From: Achromobacter pestifer
GTDB taxonomy: Bacteria > Pseudomonadota > Gammaproteobacteria > Burkholderiales > Burkholderiaceae_B
Reading direction: 5' to 3'
DNA length: 64,000 nucleotides
Assembly (NCBI RefSeq): GCF_902859625.1
Contig: NZ_CADIJX010000002.1
Location: forward strand, 620,001 to 684,000
Shown: positions 19,021 through 28,973 of the stretch, piece by piece
Numbering within the stretch: the stretch's first letter is position 1
Layout of the letters: the number at the start of each line of letters is the position of its first letter
Translations under genes and position numbers: made by a program
The notes under the pieces: model-generated
The model's input: only the letters and a program-made list of their open reading frames with translations
Databases searched by the model: none
What the model was told of the DNA's origin: nothing

Positions 19021-19584
19021 ATGCCGCATGCCATGTTCCCCGACGTGTTCCTGACTCAGCGCTTGCGCGCGCAGCGCATGCGGCAGGCGCACTTGCCGTT
19101 CGTCACGCGGATGAATGCCAATCCCGATCTGATGGAAACAATGGGCGGCACGCGAGACGCTGCCGCCAGCCGTCTTTACCTGGCGCAGAACGTCTCCCAT
19201 TGGGCCGAGTACGGTTATGGCATGTATGTGCTGGACGAACGGCGCACGGGGGCAATGGCGGGCCGGGCCGGCTTGAAGTACACCGTATCCGACGCCCATG
19301 CCGCCGTTGAACTGGCCTATGCCTTTCAGCCGGATTGCTGGGGGCAGGGCTATGCGGCGGAAATCGCGGCGTCGCTGATCGAACTGGGGTTCAAACTGTT
19401 GCCGGTAGAGGTACTGTCGGCCGTGGCGGTGCGGTCCAATACGGCTTCACGCCGCGTCATGGAAAAGACGGGCTTGCGGTATGTCGGCGAATCGGCGGGC
19501 GGGCGTGACGATGCCAACCCCAAGGTCCGTTATGAGATCCATCGCGCCGACTGGCGGGCACGGCATGCGCAGGCAGTTGGGTAG
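19021..19584 (+). CDS. GNAT-family N-acetyltransferase (RimJ/RimL-like)
   Basis: A 187-residue acetyltransferase of the RimJ/RimL branch. It opens with LTQRLRAQRM, holds the acetyl-CoA loop CWGQGYAAEIAASLI and the late SNTASRRVMEKTGLRYVG block that is diagnostic for this branch. Relatives acetylate ribosomal protein N-termini, small amines or antibiotics; the substrate cannot be read here. It sits between a methyltransferase and a tiny Cys-rich gene in the same direction with short gaps. Confidence 0.9.
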   Translation: MPHAMFPDVFLTQRLRAQRMRQAHLPFVTRMNANPDLMETMGGTRDAAASRLYLAQNVSHWAEYGYGMYVLDERRTGAMAGRAGLKYTVSDAHAAVELAYAFQPDCWGQGYAAEIAASLIELGFKLLPVEVLSAVAVRSNTASRRVMEKTGLRYVGESAGGRDDANPKVRYEIHRADWRARHAQAVG

Positions 19585-19607
19585 CCGATCAGCGCTAACA
19601 TTGCGGC

Positions 19608-19805
19608 ATGAGCACGACGACGATTCCCGAAGACGACCCGCAGCCTGTTCCCCCCGAACGCCCCGCGCCCGAGGAATGCTGCAACAGTGGATGCATTCCT
19701 TGCGTCTATGACATGTACGACGAGGCCATGGACCGCTACCGCCAGGCGCTCAAGGCCTGGCGCGCACGGCATCCCGAGCACGACGCCGTCAAACCCGGAG
19801 GCTGA
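19608..19805 (+). CDS. Small oxidoreductase-like domain protein
   Basis: A 65-residue protein matching the short 'oxidoreductase-like' domain. The pattern is a Pro-rich start (PVPPERPAPEE), then CCNSGCIPCVYDMYDEA with four Cys in CC-x3-C-x2-C spacing, and a charged tail. The family occurs as small stand-alone proteins in proteobacteria and as the N-terminus of some eukaryotic proteins; its biochemical role is unproven. The four cysteines suggest metal binding or redox use. It starts 23 bp after the GNAT gene and ends just before a small hairpin. Confidence 0.82.
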   Translation: MSTTTIPEDDPQPVPPERPAPEECCNSGCIPCVYDMYDEAMDRYRQALKAWRARHPEHDAVKPGG

Positions 19806-19818
19806 CGGCGAACCGTCA
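19803..19818. terminator. Small hairpin between convergent genes
   Basis: TGACGG-CGAA-CCGTCA is a 6-bp stem with a CGAA tetraloop. It starts inside the last stop codon of the small Cys-rich gene and lies before the convergent GNAT. It is short and has no T-run. Confidence 0.35.
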
Positions 19819-19835
19819 TCCCGCCGGCAGCAGGC

Positions 19836-20273
19836 TCAGCCCGCCAGCTTCATGTGGATGATCGGGAACGGGCGGCCGGCGTCGTCTTGCGCCGAACGGC
19901 CCACATCCTCGAATCCGTAGTGCTTGTAGAAGCCATGGGCCTGCGGGTTCTGTTCGTTCACATCCACCAGCAAGGTGCCGTGCAAAGAACGCGCGAAGTT
20001 CAGCAGTCGGCGGCCGGCGCCTTTGCCGCGTTTGTTCGCGTCCACGAACAGCATTTCGACTTTGTTGTCGGACAGGCCAATGAAGCCGGCGACTTCACCG
20101 GCATCGTCCTCACAGACCCACACGCGCACGGATGGCAGGTAGGTATTGAGCACCTGCGGGTACATGGCCTGGATTTCTTTTTCGGTCAGGAAAGAGTGCG
20201 TCGCGCGCACTGAACGGAGCCAGATGTCCACCAGGGCCAGATCGTCGCCGTGATTGCGTTCTCGAATATTCAT
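19836..20273 (-). CDS. GNAT-family N-acetyltransferase (YjaB-like)
   Basis: A 145-residue compact acetyltransferase. It begins MNIRERNHGDDLALVDIWLRSV and has the RSVRATHSFL segment, the acetyl-CoA loop ANKRGKGAGRRLL and the C-terminal NPQAHGFYKHYGF motif, all as in E. coli YjaB and relatives. Substrate unknown. It lies downstream of the M14 peptidase gene on the same strand. A hairpin in the 63-bp gap makes full cotranscription doubtful, and an A-rich leader precedes its own ATG. Confidence 0.9.
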   Translation of the reverse strand: MNIRERNHGDDLALVDIWLRSVRATHSFLTEKEIQAMYPQVLNTYLPSVRVWVCEDDAGEVAGFIGLSDNKVEMLFVDANKRGKGAGRRLLNFARSLHGTLLVDVNEQNPQAHGFYKHYGFEDVGRSAQDDAGRPFPIIHMKLAG

Positions 20274-20297
20274 TTTCTTATTGATTCTGTTTATCGA

Positions 20298-20328
20298 AAG
20301 GCGCCGCGGTCCTTGGCCGCCGCGCCTT
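20298..20328 (-). terminator. Hairpin after the peptide-transport/M14 operon
   Basis: A 12-bp stem AAGGCGCCGCGG / CCGCCGCGCCTT with one mismatch and a 7-base loop, just past the M14 stop. On the minus strand the stem is followed by TTCGAT. It probably ends the operon. Confidence 0.6.
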
Positions 20329-20336
20329 GATGGCGC

Positions 20337-22076
20337 TTACAGTCCTGAACGATAGAGCTCGGTAGCCGCCAGGACGGTTTCCATCTGCACAGTATGCGCG
20401 AAAACAAAGCGGTCGCCGTAGACGGTTTCATCCGGAAACTCCGAAATCAGCGCCAGCGGCAGTTCTTCGCGATCACTTTCCGTTACCTGGACCGGGATGC
20501 CGTTCAGCACGTCGAACCCAGATTCGAGCGCGTGCGCATGAAAGAGTTCCAGCTGGCGCGCATTGAATTCCACCAGCCCCGGTACATTGCGGGCCAAGCG
20601 GGCCGTGACGCCTTCGATCAGGCGTCGGGCACGTTCGCCCCAGCCCGGATGATGGCGCAGCACCAGAAAGAACCCCTTGGGCACCGTCCACAACTCAAAG
20701 TTGCGGGGCAGATAGCCCGACAGCGGGCGCGTCCATTCATGCGCCGGGTAGCCGTGCAGGTTGATGTGCAACTGCGCGCCGCTGATGGCATGCGCCTGGT
20801 GGCGGCCGTCGCGCTCGAAGAAGGGAGCGTGTTCGCGATAGGCGATATCGTCGCCCAGGGCGCTGTAGCGCGAGGCGTGCAGCATGTGGCGCGGATGGTG
20901 TTCGCGCAGACGGTTGAACAGCGCGTAGCCGTCTGGGTTTTCAGCCGCGATCAGTGCAAAGTGTGCGTTGCCGCCAGCGGCCAGCGTTTGCGCGGCACGC
21001 AGCGCGCCCACGACGCCAGACGTCTCATTGGCGTGCTGCGCGCCCGAGATGAAGACGGCCGGGCCAGGGCCGCGCACATAAGTGCCCAGCACGGGGCGGC
21101 CCTGGCGCGAAACGGCCTGGAATGCATCGCCGCCGAACGCCGCCATGCAGCCGGCGATCTGGCCGGCGGACAAGGGATCTCGGCGTTGGGCCAGCGGGCC
21201 GTCAAGCGATGCGGCAACGATGGGCGCCGGAGCTTCAAACGGTTCCAACGAGATCTGTACCCGTGCCGCGCCGTCATGGCGGCGAATGTCGGGAATGATC
21301 TGGCCGGGCTGCAAGCCGCGGTCGCCCGAGGGGCGGCCCGAGTGGTGCTGGAAGTGCTCCAGCAACGAGAAATACACGTCTTCGTGCAGGGCTTCAAACG
21401 TGCTGACGATCTCTTCGTCCACCGGCAGCGAGAAATCCATGCCGGGCAGATCGACGCGAATTTCCAGACGGTCGAAGTAGGGCTCGTGCGTACCCCAGGG
21501 ATGGCTGCGCACGGTGTCCACGATGCTGCGGAATACCTGCTGGTACTCCGTGGCCTGCGCGGCATCGGTCTGGATCACGCCTTCCGCGTCGCGCACCCGC
21601 AGCCAGCCGGTGGGCGACAATTCAGGCTTGCCATCCTGCGATTGGCCCAGCTGATTGGGGGCGAAGACGCGCGTCTCGCGTTGGCTGCCGTCGGCGTAGG
21701 TCAAGGTGACGTCGTAGTGCAGGTCGGATGCGCCTGCCTGCATGACGACGCGCACGCCATCCAGCAGCGCGACCAGCGGGTAGGCTTCCAGCGTGAAGCG
21801 CTTGGCTTGCGCATGTTCATGCAGCGGGTAACGCACCAGGACGGACGTCAGGCCGTCGCGATCCACGTCTTCCAGGAAGAAATGCACCAGCGGCTTGTAG
21901 GCGCTGCGAAAGCGCGCCGTGACGCCTGCCTGCGCCAATCGGGCCTCTGCCGCGCGGCGCGCATCCACGCCTTCGAACAGCCAGCCTTCCACCACCGCGC
22001 CGCGCCAGGCCGGCGCCATGTACGCATGTGTCCAGGCGTCCAGCGTCCGGTCGAATGTTTTTTCAAGCAAAGACAT
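20337..22076 (-). CDS. M14-type zinc carboxypeptidase-like protein
   Basis: A 579-residue cytoplasmic protein (no signal peptide) with an M14 metallocarboxypeptidase-like C-terminal half. The H-x2-E zinc motif is ISGAQHANETSG with His348 and Glu351; the probable third ligand is in INLHGYPAHEW (His441). AAENPDGYALF upstream resembles the M14 substrate-site block. The first 280 residues form a separate beta-rich region with no motif known to me. It follows the peptide ABC importer genes in the same direction, so trimming of imported peptides or amidated compounds is likely, but this is inferred from context. An intrinsic terminator precedes it, so its expression may be lower or differently controlled than the transporter. 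Confidence 0.78.
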   Translation of the reverse strand: MSLLEKTFDRTLDAWTHAYMAPAWRGAVVEGWLFEGVDARRAAEARLAQAGVTARFRSAYKPLVHFFLEDVDRDGLTSVLVRYPLHEHAQAKRFTLEAYPLVALLDGVRVVMQAGASDLHYDVTLTYADGSQRETRVFAPNQLGQSQDGKPELSPTGWLRVRDAEGVIQTDAAQATEYQQVFRSIVDTVRSHPWGTHEPYFDRLEIRVDLPGMDFSLPVDEEIVSTFEALHEDVYFSLLEHFQHHSGRPSGDRGLQPGQIIPDIRRHDGAARVQISLEPFEAPAPIVAASLDGPLAQRRDPLSAGQIAGCMAAFGGDAFQAVSRQGRPVLGTYVRGPGPAVFISGAQHANETSGVVGALRAAQTLAAGGNAHFALIAAENPDGYALFNRLREHHPRHMLHASRYSALGDDIAYREHAPFFERDGRHQAHAISGAQLHINLHGYPAHEWTRPLSGYLPRNFELWTVPKGFFLVLRHHPGWGERARRLIEGVTARLARNVPGLVEFNARQLELFHAHALESGFDVLNGIPVQVTESDREELPLALISEFPDETVYGDRFVFAHTVQMETVLAATELYRSGL

Positions 22077-22120
22077 GCTTTGTGTTCCTTCGGAGTTCTT
22101 GCGTCATCCGGCAATGGGAA

Positions 22121-22142
22121 AAATGCCCCTTTCGGGGCATTT
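22121..22142 (-). terminator. Intrinsic terminator between ABC permease and M14 gene
   Basis: Perfect 9-bp stem AAATGCCCC / GGGGCATTT with a 4-base loop, followed on the minus strand by more T residues. It starts 6 bp past the permease stop, so it would end or reduce the transporter transcript before the M14 gene. Confidence 0.8.
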
Positions 22143-22147
22143 GCGGC

Positions 22148-23017
22148 CTACACCTTTCCGGTGGGGTCCAAGCGGTCGCGCAGCCAGTCGCCCAGCAGGT
22201 TCAGGCCCAGTACCGTCAGCATAATCGCCAGTCCCGGGAAGACGCTGACCCACCATGCCGTTTGCATGTAGGTGCGGCCATCGGCCAGCATGCCGCCCCA
22301 GCTGGGGATCATCGGATCCACGCCCAGGCCCAGGAAGGTCAGGCTGCTTTCCAGCAAGATGTTGTTGGCCACGTTCAAGGTCATCAGGATCACCAGCGGG
22401 CCCAGCAGATTGGGCACGATGTGATGGCGGATCATGGCCAGGTCGCGCACGCCGAAGGCGCGGGCGGCCAGCACGAATTCCCGTTCACGCAGCGCGAGCA
22501 CTTGCGCCCGCACCAGGCGCGCATACTGCACCCATTGCGACACGATCATGAAGAAGATCACGTTGAACAGTCCGCCGCCCAGGATGGCAATGAACGTAAT
22601 CGCCACCAGGATGAACGGCAGCGCCAGCTGCACATCGGCAAAGCGCATGACGATCATGTCCCAGAAGCCGCGGTAGTAGCCGGCGATCAGGCCCATGATG
22701 ATGCCCAGAAACGCGCCGCCAATGACGGACGCAAAGCCCACCATCAGCGAAATCTTGCCGCCGACGATCACGCGGGCCAAGACGTCGCGGCCCAACGGAT
22801 CGGTGCCGAACGGGTGGGCGGCCGACGAGAAAGGCGCCATCAGGCGGGCGGCCAGGTCCATGGACTCGCCGCCATCGGGGAATAGCCAGCCAGAGGTCAG
22901 CACCAGCAAGATCATGACGCCGGTCAGCGAGGCGCCCAGCACGAATTCCAGCGAGCGATAGCGGCTGCGCGGCTTGACGGTCTTGGGGGCGGCGGCGGTG
23001 GGGGTAGTTGTCTGCAT
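22148..23017 (-). CDS. Peptide ABC transporter permease, DppC/GsiD type
   Basis: A 289-residue inner-membrane permease of the DppC/OppC group. The long N-terminal segment (AAPKTVKPRSRYRSLEFVL) precedes the first helix. The loop PFGTDPLGRDVLARVI is the family hallmark, and the EAA-type cytoplasmic loop AARAFGVRDLAMIRHHIVP contacts the ATPase. Six helices are visible. It starts 5 bp after the stop of the DppB-type permease gene and forms the heterodimeric channel with it. Substrate is likely a di-/oligopeptide or an analogue such as glutathione. Confidence 0.93.
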   Translation of the reverse strand: MQTTTPTAAAPKTVKPRSRYRSLEFVLGASLTGVMILLVLTSGWLFPDGGESMDLAARLMAPFSSAAHPFGTDPLGRDVLARVIVGGKISLMVGFASVIGGAFLGIIMGLIAGYYRGFWDMIVMRFADVQLALPFILVAITFIAILGGGLFNVIFFMIVSQWVQYARLVRAQVLALREREFVLAARAFGVRDLAMIRHHIVPNLLGPLVILMTLNVANNILLESSLTFLGLGVDPMIPSWGGMLADGRTYMQTAWWVSVFPGLAIMLTVLGLNLLGDWLRDRLDPTGKV

Positions 23018-23022
23018 AAGGC

Positions 23023-23946
23023 TTACCGCGTGCGGATACGGGGGTCGACGATGCCATAGGCGATGTCGACGATCAGGTTGACCAGGACGATGACGGTGGC
23101 CAGCACGGTGACCGTGCCCTGCAATACCGGGTAATCGCGGCCCGAAATGGCGTCAAACGCCAGCGTGCCCAGGCCAGGCCAGTTAAATACCATTTCGATG
23201 ACGACGATGCCGCCGATCAGGCCGCCGAACTGTAGGCCCAGATAGGTGATCAGCGGAATGGCGCAGTTGCGCAGCGCATGCTTGTACAGCACGACGCGCT
23301 CTTTCAGCCCCTTGCTGCGCGCCACCATGATGTACTGCGCCGACAGGGTTTCAAGCATGGTGGTCCGCACCAGGCGGATATTGGTCGCGCTGAGGATGAT
23401 GGCCATCGTCAGGGACGGCAGTATCAGGCTGGCCGGGCCGCTCCAGCCCGAAGGCGGCAGCAGCGGGAATGTGATCGACAGCAACAGCACCAGCATCAGC
23501 GCCAGCCAGAAGTTGGGGAACGACAGGCCCACCAACGACAGGATGCGGATGGCCTGGTCGGTTGCCTTGCCGCGCTTGATCGCTGCCTGAATACCCAGCG
23601 GCAGCGAGATCAGGATCGAGAAGATCAACGAGGTGAAGGCCAGCATCAGGGTCGCGGGCAGGGCATCGCCGATCAGCTTGGCGACAGACGTGCCGCCCAT
23701 GAAGCTGCGGCCGAAATCTCCGTGCAGCAGCCCCTGCATGTAAGACAGGTATTGCTCGTGGAAGGGGCGGTTCAGGCCCAGCGCCTGGCGGATGTTCGCC
23801 AGGTCCTGCTCGGTGACGCTGCCCGAGCCCTGGCTGAGCATCAGCGCGGGGTCGCCGGTCAGGCGCACGGCATAAGAGACAAGCAGTGTCACGGCAACGA
23901 TCACGAAGACGGCCTGCAACACACGTTTAATGAGAAATCCGGTCAT
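23023..23946 (-). CDS. Peptide ABC transporter permease, DppB/GsiC type
   Basis: A 307-residue permease of the DppB/OppB group. It opens with a helix right at the start (MTGFLIKRVLQAVFVIVAV). The RLTGDPALML and LGLNRPFHEQYLSYM segments follow, and the EAA loop ARSKGLKERVVLYKHALRN and the C-terminal DIAYGIVDPRIRTR complete the family pattern. The frame extends 36 codons upstream, but the ATG at 23946 gives the standard N-terminus. A 154-bp gap holding a palindromic repeat separates it from the binding-protein gene, which may lower permease expression relative to the receptor. Confidence 0.93.
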   Translation of the reverse strand: MTGFLIKRVLQAVFVIVAVTLLVSYAVRLTGDPALMLSQGSGSVTEQDLANIRQALGLNRPFHEQYLSYMQGLLHGDFGRSFMGGTSVAKLIGDALPATLMLAFTSLIFSILISLPLGIQAAIKRGKATDQAIRILSLVGLSFPNFWLALMLVLLLSITFPLLPPSGWSGPASLILPSLTMAIILSATNIRLVRTTMLETLSAQYIMVARSKGLKERVVLYKHALRNCAIPLITYLGLQFGGLIGGIVVIEMVFNWPGLGTLAFDAISGRDYPVLQGTVTVLATVIVLVNLIVDIAYGIVDPRIRTR

Positions 23947-24022
23947 AAGGCGCCGCCCCGGCTTGCGCCGGAGCGGATCGGTGGAGTTAATGCTACACAA
24001 GGGGCACAGTGCCAGTGAGATG

Positions 24023-24096
24023 CCGCGGAGCCGGCTTTGCCGGTCCGCAGGCATGCCCCCTTGAGGGGGAAGCGCGGTAGCGCTTCGGGGGTGGGC
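24023..24096. repeat. REP-like double palindrome between binding-protein and permease genes
   Basis: Three stacked hairpins occupy most of the 154-bp gap: GCGGAGCCGGC-TTT-GCCGGTCCGC, CCCCC-TTGA-GGGGG and GAAGCGC-GGTA-GCGCTTC. I believe similar blocks recur between genes in Burkholderiales genomes; this is from memory and not checked. In the mRNA it would stabilise the upstream receptor message or reduce read-through, which suits the need for more receptor than permease. Confidence 0.65.
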
Positions 24097-24100
24097 TTAC

Positions 24101-25633
24101 TTACTCCACGCTGGCTTCAAGGAAGCGGAAGCGGATGTCGCCCGGGACTTCCAGGTTCTTCACGCGCTTGTTCACACCCACGATCGTGTTCAGGCTGTAG
24201 AGCGGCAGTTCCAATGCCTGGTCAGCGACATAGCCGGCGATTTCCTGCAACATGGCTTCGCGCTTCTTCACGTCGTAGACGGTGCGTTGCGCTTCCAGCA
24301 TGCCGTTGAGCTTGGCGTCGTTGTCATACGGGTTCCACTTCTGGCCCGTGTGATACATCAGGTATGCGGTGTTGTCGTAGTCGTACGTCCAGCCGCCCCA
24401 TTGGTTCTGCCACATTTCACCCGTCTTGCCACCCGGGATGATGTCATTGAGCAGCACACCGGTTTCATACGGCTTGATGGTGGCCCGCACGCCCACGGCT
24501 TGCAGATAGCCCGACACGGCCTGCGCCACTTCGCGGAAGTTGGAATCGCTGCCGCGCACGTCGATCTGCACGGTGGCGCCTGGCTTCACACCGGCCGCGG
24601 CCAGCAACTTCTTGGCTTCGGCGGGGTTGAAGGGCAGGGGCTTTTGTTCGGGGTTGTAGCCAAACGACTGCGGACCCTGGAAGCTGGCGATGACCTTGGC
24701 CTGGCCCAGCAGCAGCTGCTTGACGATGGCTTCGCGGTCGACGGCCATGATCAGTGCGCGGCGCACGTCACGGTTCTGGGTGATGCCGCCCTTGGTGTTG
24801 TAGCGCAGGGCGAAGGCCACCGGGCCGCCAGTCGAGATGACGTCGGCGTTGCCGGACTTCTTCACCGTCTCGATCAGGCCCAGGGGGATCAGCGTGGCGA
24901 TGTCGATGCGGCCGGCTTGCAGCTCAGCGACCTGGGTGCCGGGTTCGCCGATGAAGCGGTAGACGACCTTGTCCAGCTTGGGCTTGCCGCCCCAATACTC
25001 GTCATTGCGCGCCAGGGTCACGTTGACCTTGGGCTGGTAGCTCTCAAACTTGAACGGGCCCGTGCCGACCGGGTTCGTGTTGAAGAAGTCCTCTCCCTTT
25101 TCCTTGATGTACTTCGGCGGGACGATCATCGCGCCGTAGCCCGCCAGCTTGGTCAGCAGGACAGGATCGGGCTGCTTCAAGATGAAGTCCACCGTGAATT
25201 CGTCCACGACCTTGATTTCGCCGATCGAGTCATAGTTGGACTTTTGCGGGCCCTTGGCGCCTTCGGCGCCCAGCAGGCGCTCGAACGTGAACTTCACCGC
25301 TTCGGCGTTGAAGGGTTCGCCATTGTGGAACTTCACGCCTTCGCGCAGCTTGAAGCGCAGGCGCTTGTTGTCGTCCAGGTATTCCCAGCTGGTGGCCAAG
25401 CCCGGTTGCAGCTTCAGGTCGGCGCCGCGCATCGTCAGGCCGTCGTACAGGTTGCCACCCACCGAACCCCAGAAGGTCACGAAGGTGTCGATCGGATCCC
25501 AGCTGCCCGGGTCCTGGTTGATGGCGACGCTAAGCGTGCCTGCGGCATGCGCGGTCGAGAAGACGGCGGGCAGCGCGCCGCCCAGCGCCAGAGTCAGGGC
25601 GGTGGCGGTGAAGGTGGTGCGTAGGAATTGCAT
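24101..25633 (-). CDS. Peptide ABC transporter substrate-binding protein (SBP_bac_5)
   Basis: A 510-residue periplasmic receptor of the DppA/OppA class (SBP_bac_5). A Sec signal ends near STAHA|AGT. The mature part starts TLSVAINQDPGSWDP, followed by YDGLTMRGADLKLQPGLA and the FKLREGVKFHNGEPFNAE block, the family signature. Late GEMWQNQWGGWTYDYDN lines the binding cleft. The frame is open 19 codons upstream, but the signal peptide fixes the ATG at 25633. It captures a peptide-like ligand for the two permeases downstream. Ligand identity cannot be read. Confidence 0.93.
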   Translation of the reverse strand: MQFLRTTFTATALTLALGGALPAVFSTAHAAGTLSVAINQDPGSWDPIDTFVTFWGSVGGNLYDGLTMRGADLKLQPGLATSWEYLDDNKRLRFKLREGVKFHNGEPFNAEAVKFTFERLLGAEGAKGPQKSNYDSIGEIKVVDEFTVDFILKQPDPVLLTKLAGYGAMIVPPKYIKEKGEDFFNTNPVGTGPFKFESYQPKVNVTLARNDEYWGGKPKLDKVVYRFIGEPGTQVAELQAGRIDIATLIPLGLIETVKKSGNADVISTGGPVAFALRYNTKGGITQNRDVRRALIMAVDREAIVKQLLLGQAKVIASFQGPQSFGYNPEQKPLPFNPAEAKKLLAAAGVKPGATVQIDVRGSDSNFREVAQAVSGYLQAVGVRATIKPYETGVLLNDIIPGGKTGEMWQNQWGGWTYDYDNTAYLMYHTGQKWNPYDNDAKLNGMLEAQRTVYDVKKREAMLQEIAGYVADQALELPLYSLNTIVGVNKRVKNLEVPGDIRFRFLEASVE

Positions 25634-25686
25634 GTTCGCTCCAGGGACGGGAACTCGGATTGGGCCGAGATGAAAAAAGGGGGGCT

Positions 25687-27540
<1,854 letters not shown>

Positions 27541-27549
27541 CGTGGATTC

Positions 27550-28062
27550 TCACAGCGAGGTGGCGGCGCGGGCAGCCTGGTCGTACAGGCCCGACAGGGT
27601 GCGCAGGGTATTGGCCAACTGGTGGTTGGCGTCGTCCGCGGCGGGGGAGTCGATGAACGATTTGACGAGGCATTGCTCGCGCACTTCGGCGTAGCGCTGG
27701 ATCGCGGCGGCGCCTGCCTCGGTGGTCGTGTAGATCACTTCCTTGCCCGTCTTGGCGCTTTGCACCACGCCCAGCCGCTCAAGCTTCTTCAGCGAATAGT
27801 TCACCAGGTGGGTGTCTTCGACGTTCAGCGTGAAGCAGATATCCGCCAGTTTCTTGCCACGGCCACGGTGAAACACATGGTTCAGCACCAGGATGTCCAG
27901 CGAGGTCAGTTCGGGCAGGCCTGCGCAGGCCATGCAACGCACCATCCAGCGGTTGAAGGCGTGGGACGCGATGATCAGGCCGAATTCCACCTCGGATAAT
28001 TCCGGGGCGGAAGAGGCGAGATGGGCAGAGGAAACAATGGCGTCCCGGACGGATACAGGCAT
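27550..28062 (-). CDS. MarR-like winged-helix regulator heading the peptide operon
   Basis: A 170-residue winged-helix protein. The DNA-binding core at about residues 50-120 reads LTSLDILVLNHVF, then KKLADICFTLNVEDTHLVNYSLKKLERLGVV, with a wing at KTGKEVIYTTTEAG. It resembles the 'predicted MarR-like' regulators that control peptide or amino-acid transport. It is the first gene of the operon, 9 bp before the ATPase gene, so autoregulation with the transporter is likely. No clear ribosome site precedes the ATG at 28062. The upstream 219-bp gap is AT-richer and holds the likely divergent promoters. Confidence 0.85.
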   Translation of the reverse strand: MPVSVRDAIVSSAHLASSAPELSEVEFGLIIASHAFNRWMVRCMACAGLPELTSLDILVLNHVFHRGRGKKLADICFTLNVEDTHLVNYSLKKLERLGVVQSAKTGKEVIYTTTEAGAAAIQRYAEVREQCLVKSFIDSPAADDANHQLANTLRTLSGLYDQAARAATSL

Positions 28063-28281
28063 GAAAGGGGGGCGGTATGGGACGGATTGATGACAAAACG
28101 TTGGCGAATTATTGACGATTTGTTGCTATGGAGGCATTCGGGATAACCCGAGGGGATGGGTGTTTTCAAGATTCTTCTGATGGTCCCGCCGGAGCGTCCC
28201 AAGCTACCTTGCCCGCGTATCCCACCTATGGGCGTGAAATCCGCGCTGCGGGATCAATAAGCCAGAGGCGGGGGAAACACG

Positions 28282-28920
28282 GTGCGAAAACTCAAATACG
28301 TGCTCAAGCGAGCGCTGTTCCGGCTGTCGCCTGGGGTTGCGGCGCACTGCAATATTGATTTCAGGCTGCATGCACCGAACAGGGCCTTTCTCGAAAACGA
28401 AATCTTCACCTATGTGAACCGCCTTGCCGCTGAATCGGATGCGGGCTTGGATTTCCTGTTCGTGGGTCTCGACAAGCACAACTGGCACTACCCCCGGCTG
28501 TTGTCGGTGGATTTCCATTCGCTGGACCTCAAGAAGAAAAACGCGGTGTACGGGCGCCGTGGCCGCCACAAGGTTGGCAACGCGATGCAGATGGCCGAGC
28601 TATACGCGGAAAATGCGTTCGACGTGGTGGTGGCCAATGGCTTGATCGGCTTCGGCGTGGACACGCAGGCGGACTTTCATCGGCTGATTGCGCAATGCCA
28701 TTGGGTGCTCAAGCCGGGTGGCTTGCTGGTGCTGGGCTACAACGACAGGCTGGAACGCGCGCCGTTTCCGGTCGACGTGGATGGCAATGGGGGCTTCGAC
28801 GAGTTCGTGCCTGACATCGTGGGCGTGCGGGGCGCGCGGCATCACATGGATGACGAGCATCGGCACGTTTACGTGTTTTCCAGAAAGACCGGTCATCTCG
28901 GGAATCTCCCAAACGGGTGA
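28282..28920 (+). CDS. SAM-dependent methyltransferase-like protein
   Basis: A 212-residue protein with the second half of a class I methyltransferase fold: FDVVVANGLIGFGVDTQADF is the motif II/III region and CHWVLKPGGLLVLGYND the post-motif typical of methyltransferase type 11. A canonical G-x-G-x-G motif I is not obvious; FLFVGLDKHNWHYPRL stands in its place, so SAM binding may be weak or atypical. The start is GTG, preceded by GGGGGA. It lies alone between the peptide operon and the ABC-F gene. Role unknown; possibly a glycan or polysaccharide-linked methyltransferase-like protein. Confidence 0.75.
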   Translation: MRKLKYVLKRALFRLSPGVAAHCNIDFRLHAPNRAFLENEIFTYVNRLAAESDAGLDFLFVGLDKHNWHYPRLLSVDFHSLDLKKKNAVYGRRGRHKVGNAMQMAELYAENAFDVVVANGLIGFGVDTQADFHRLIAQCHWVLKPGGLLVLGYNDRLERAPFPVDVDGNGGFDEFVPDIVGVRGARHHMDDEHRHVYVFSRKTGHLGNLPNG

Positions 28921-28973
28921 AGGGGAATATTCCAGGCCAGTCCATCAATCAGCATTCAGCCTCCTCGCCAGCC

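Noticed and set aside
20394..22271. A 625-codon open frame on the plus strand
   Set aside because: Antisense to the M14-like gene, low-complexity composition, no ribosome site or recognisable protein features.
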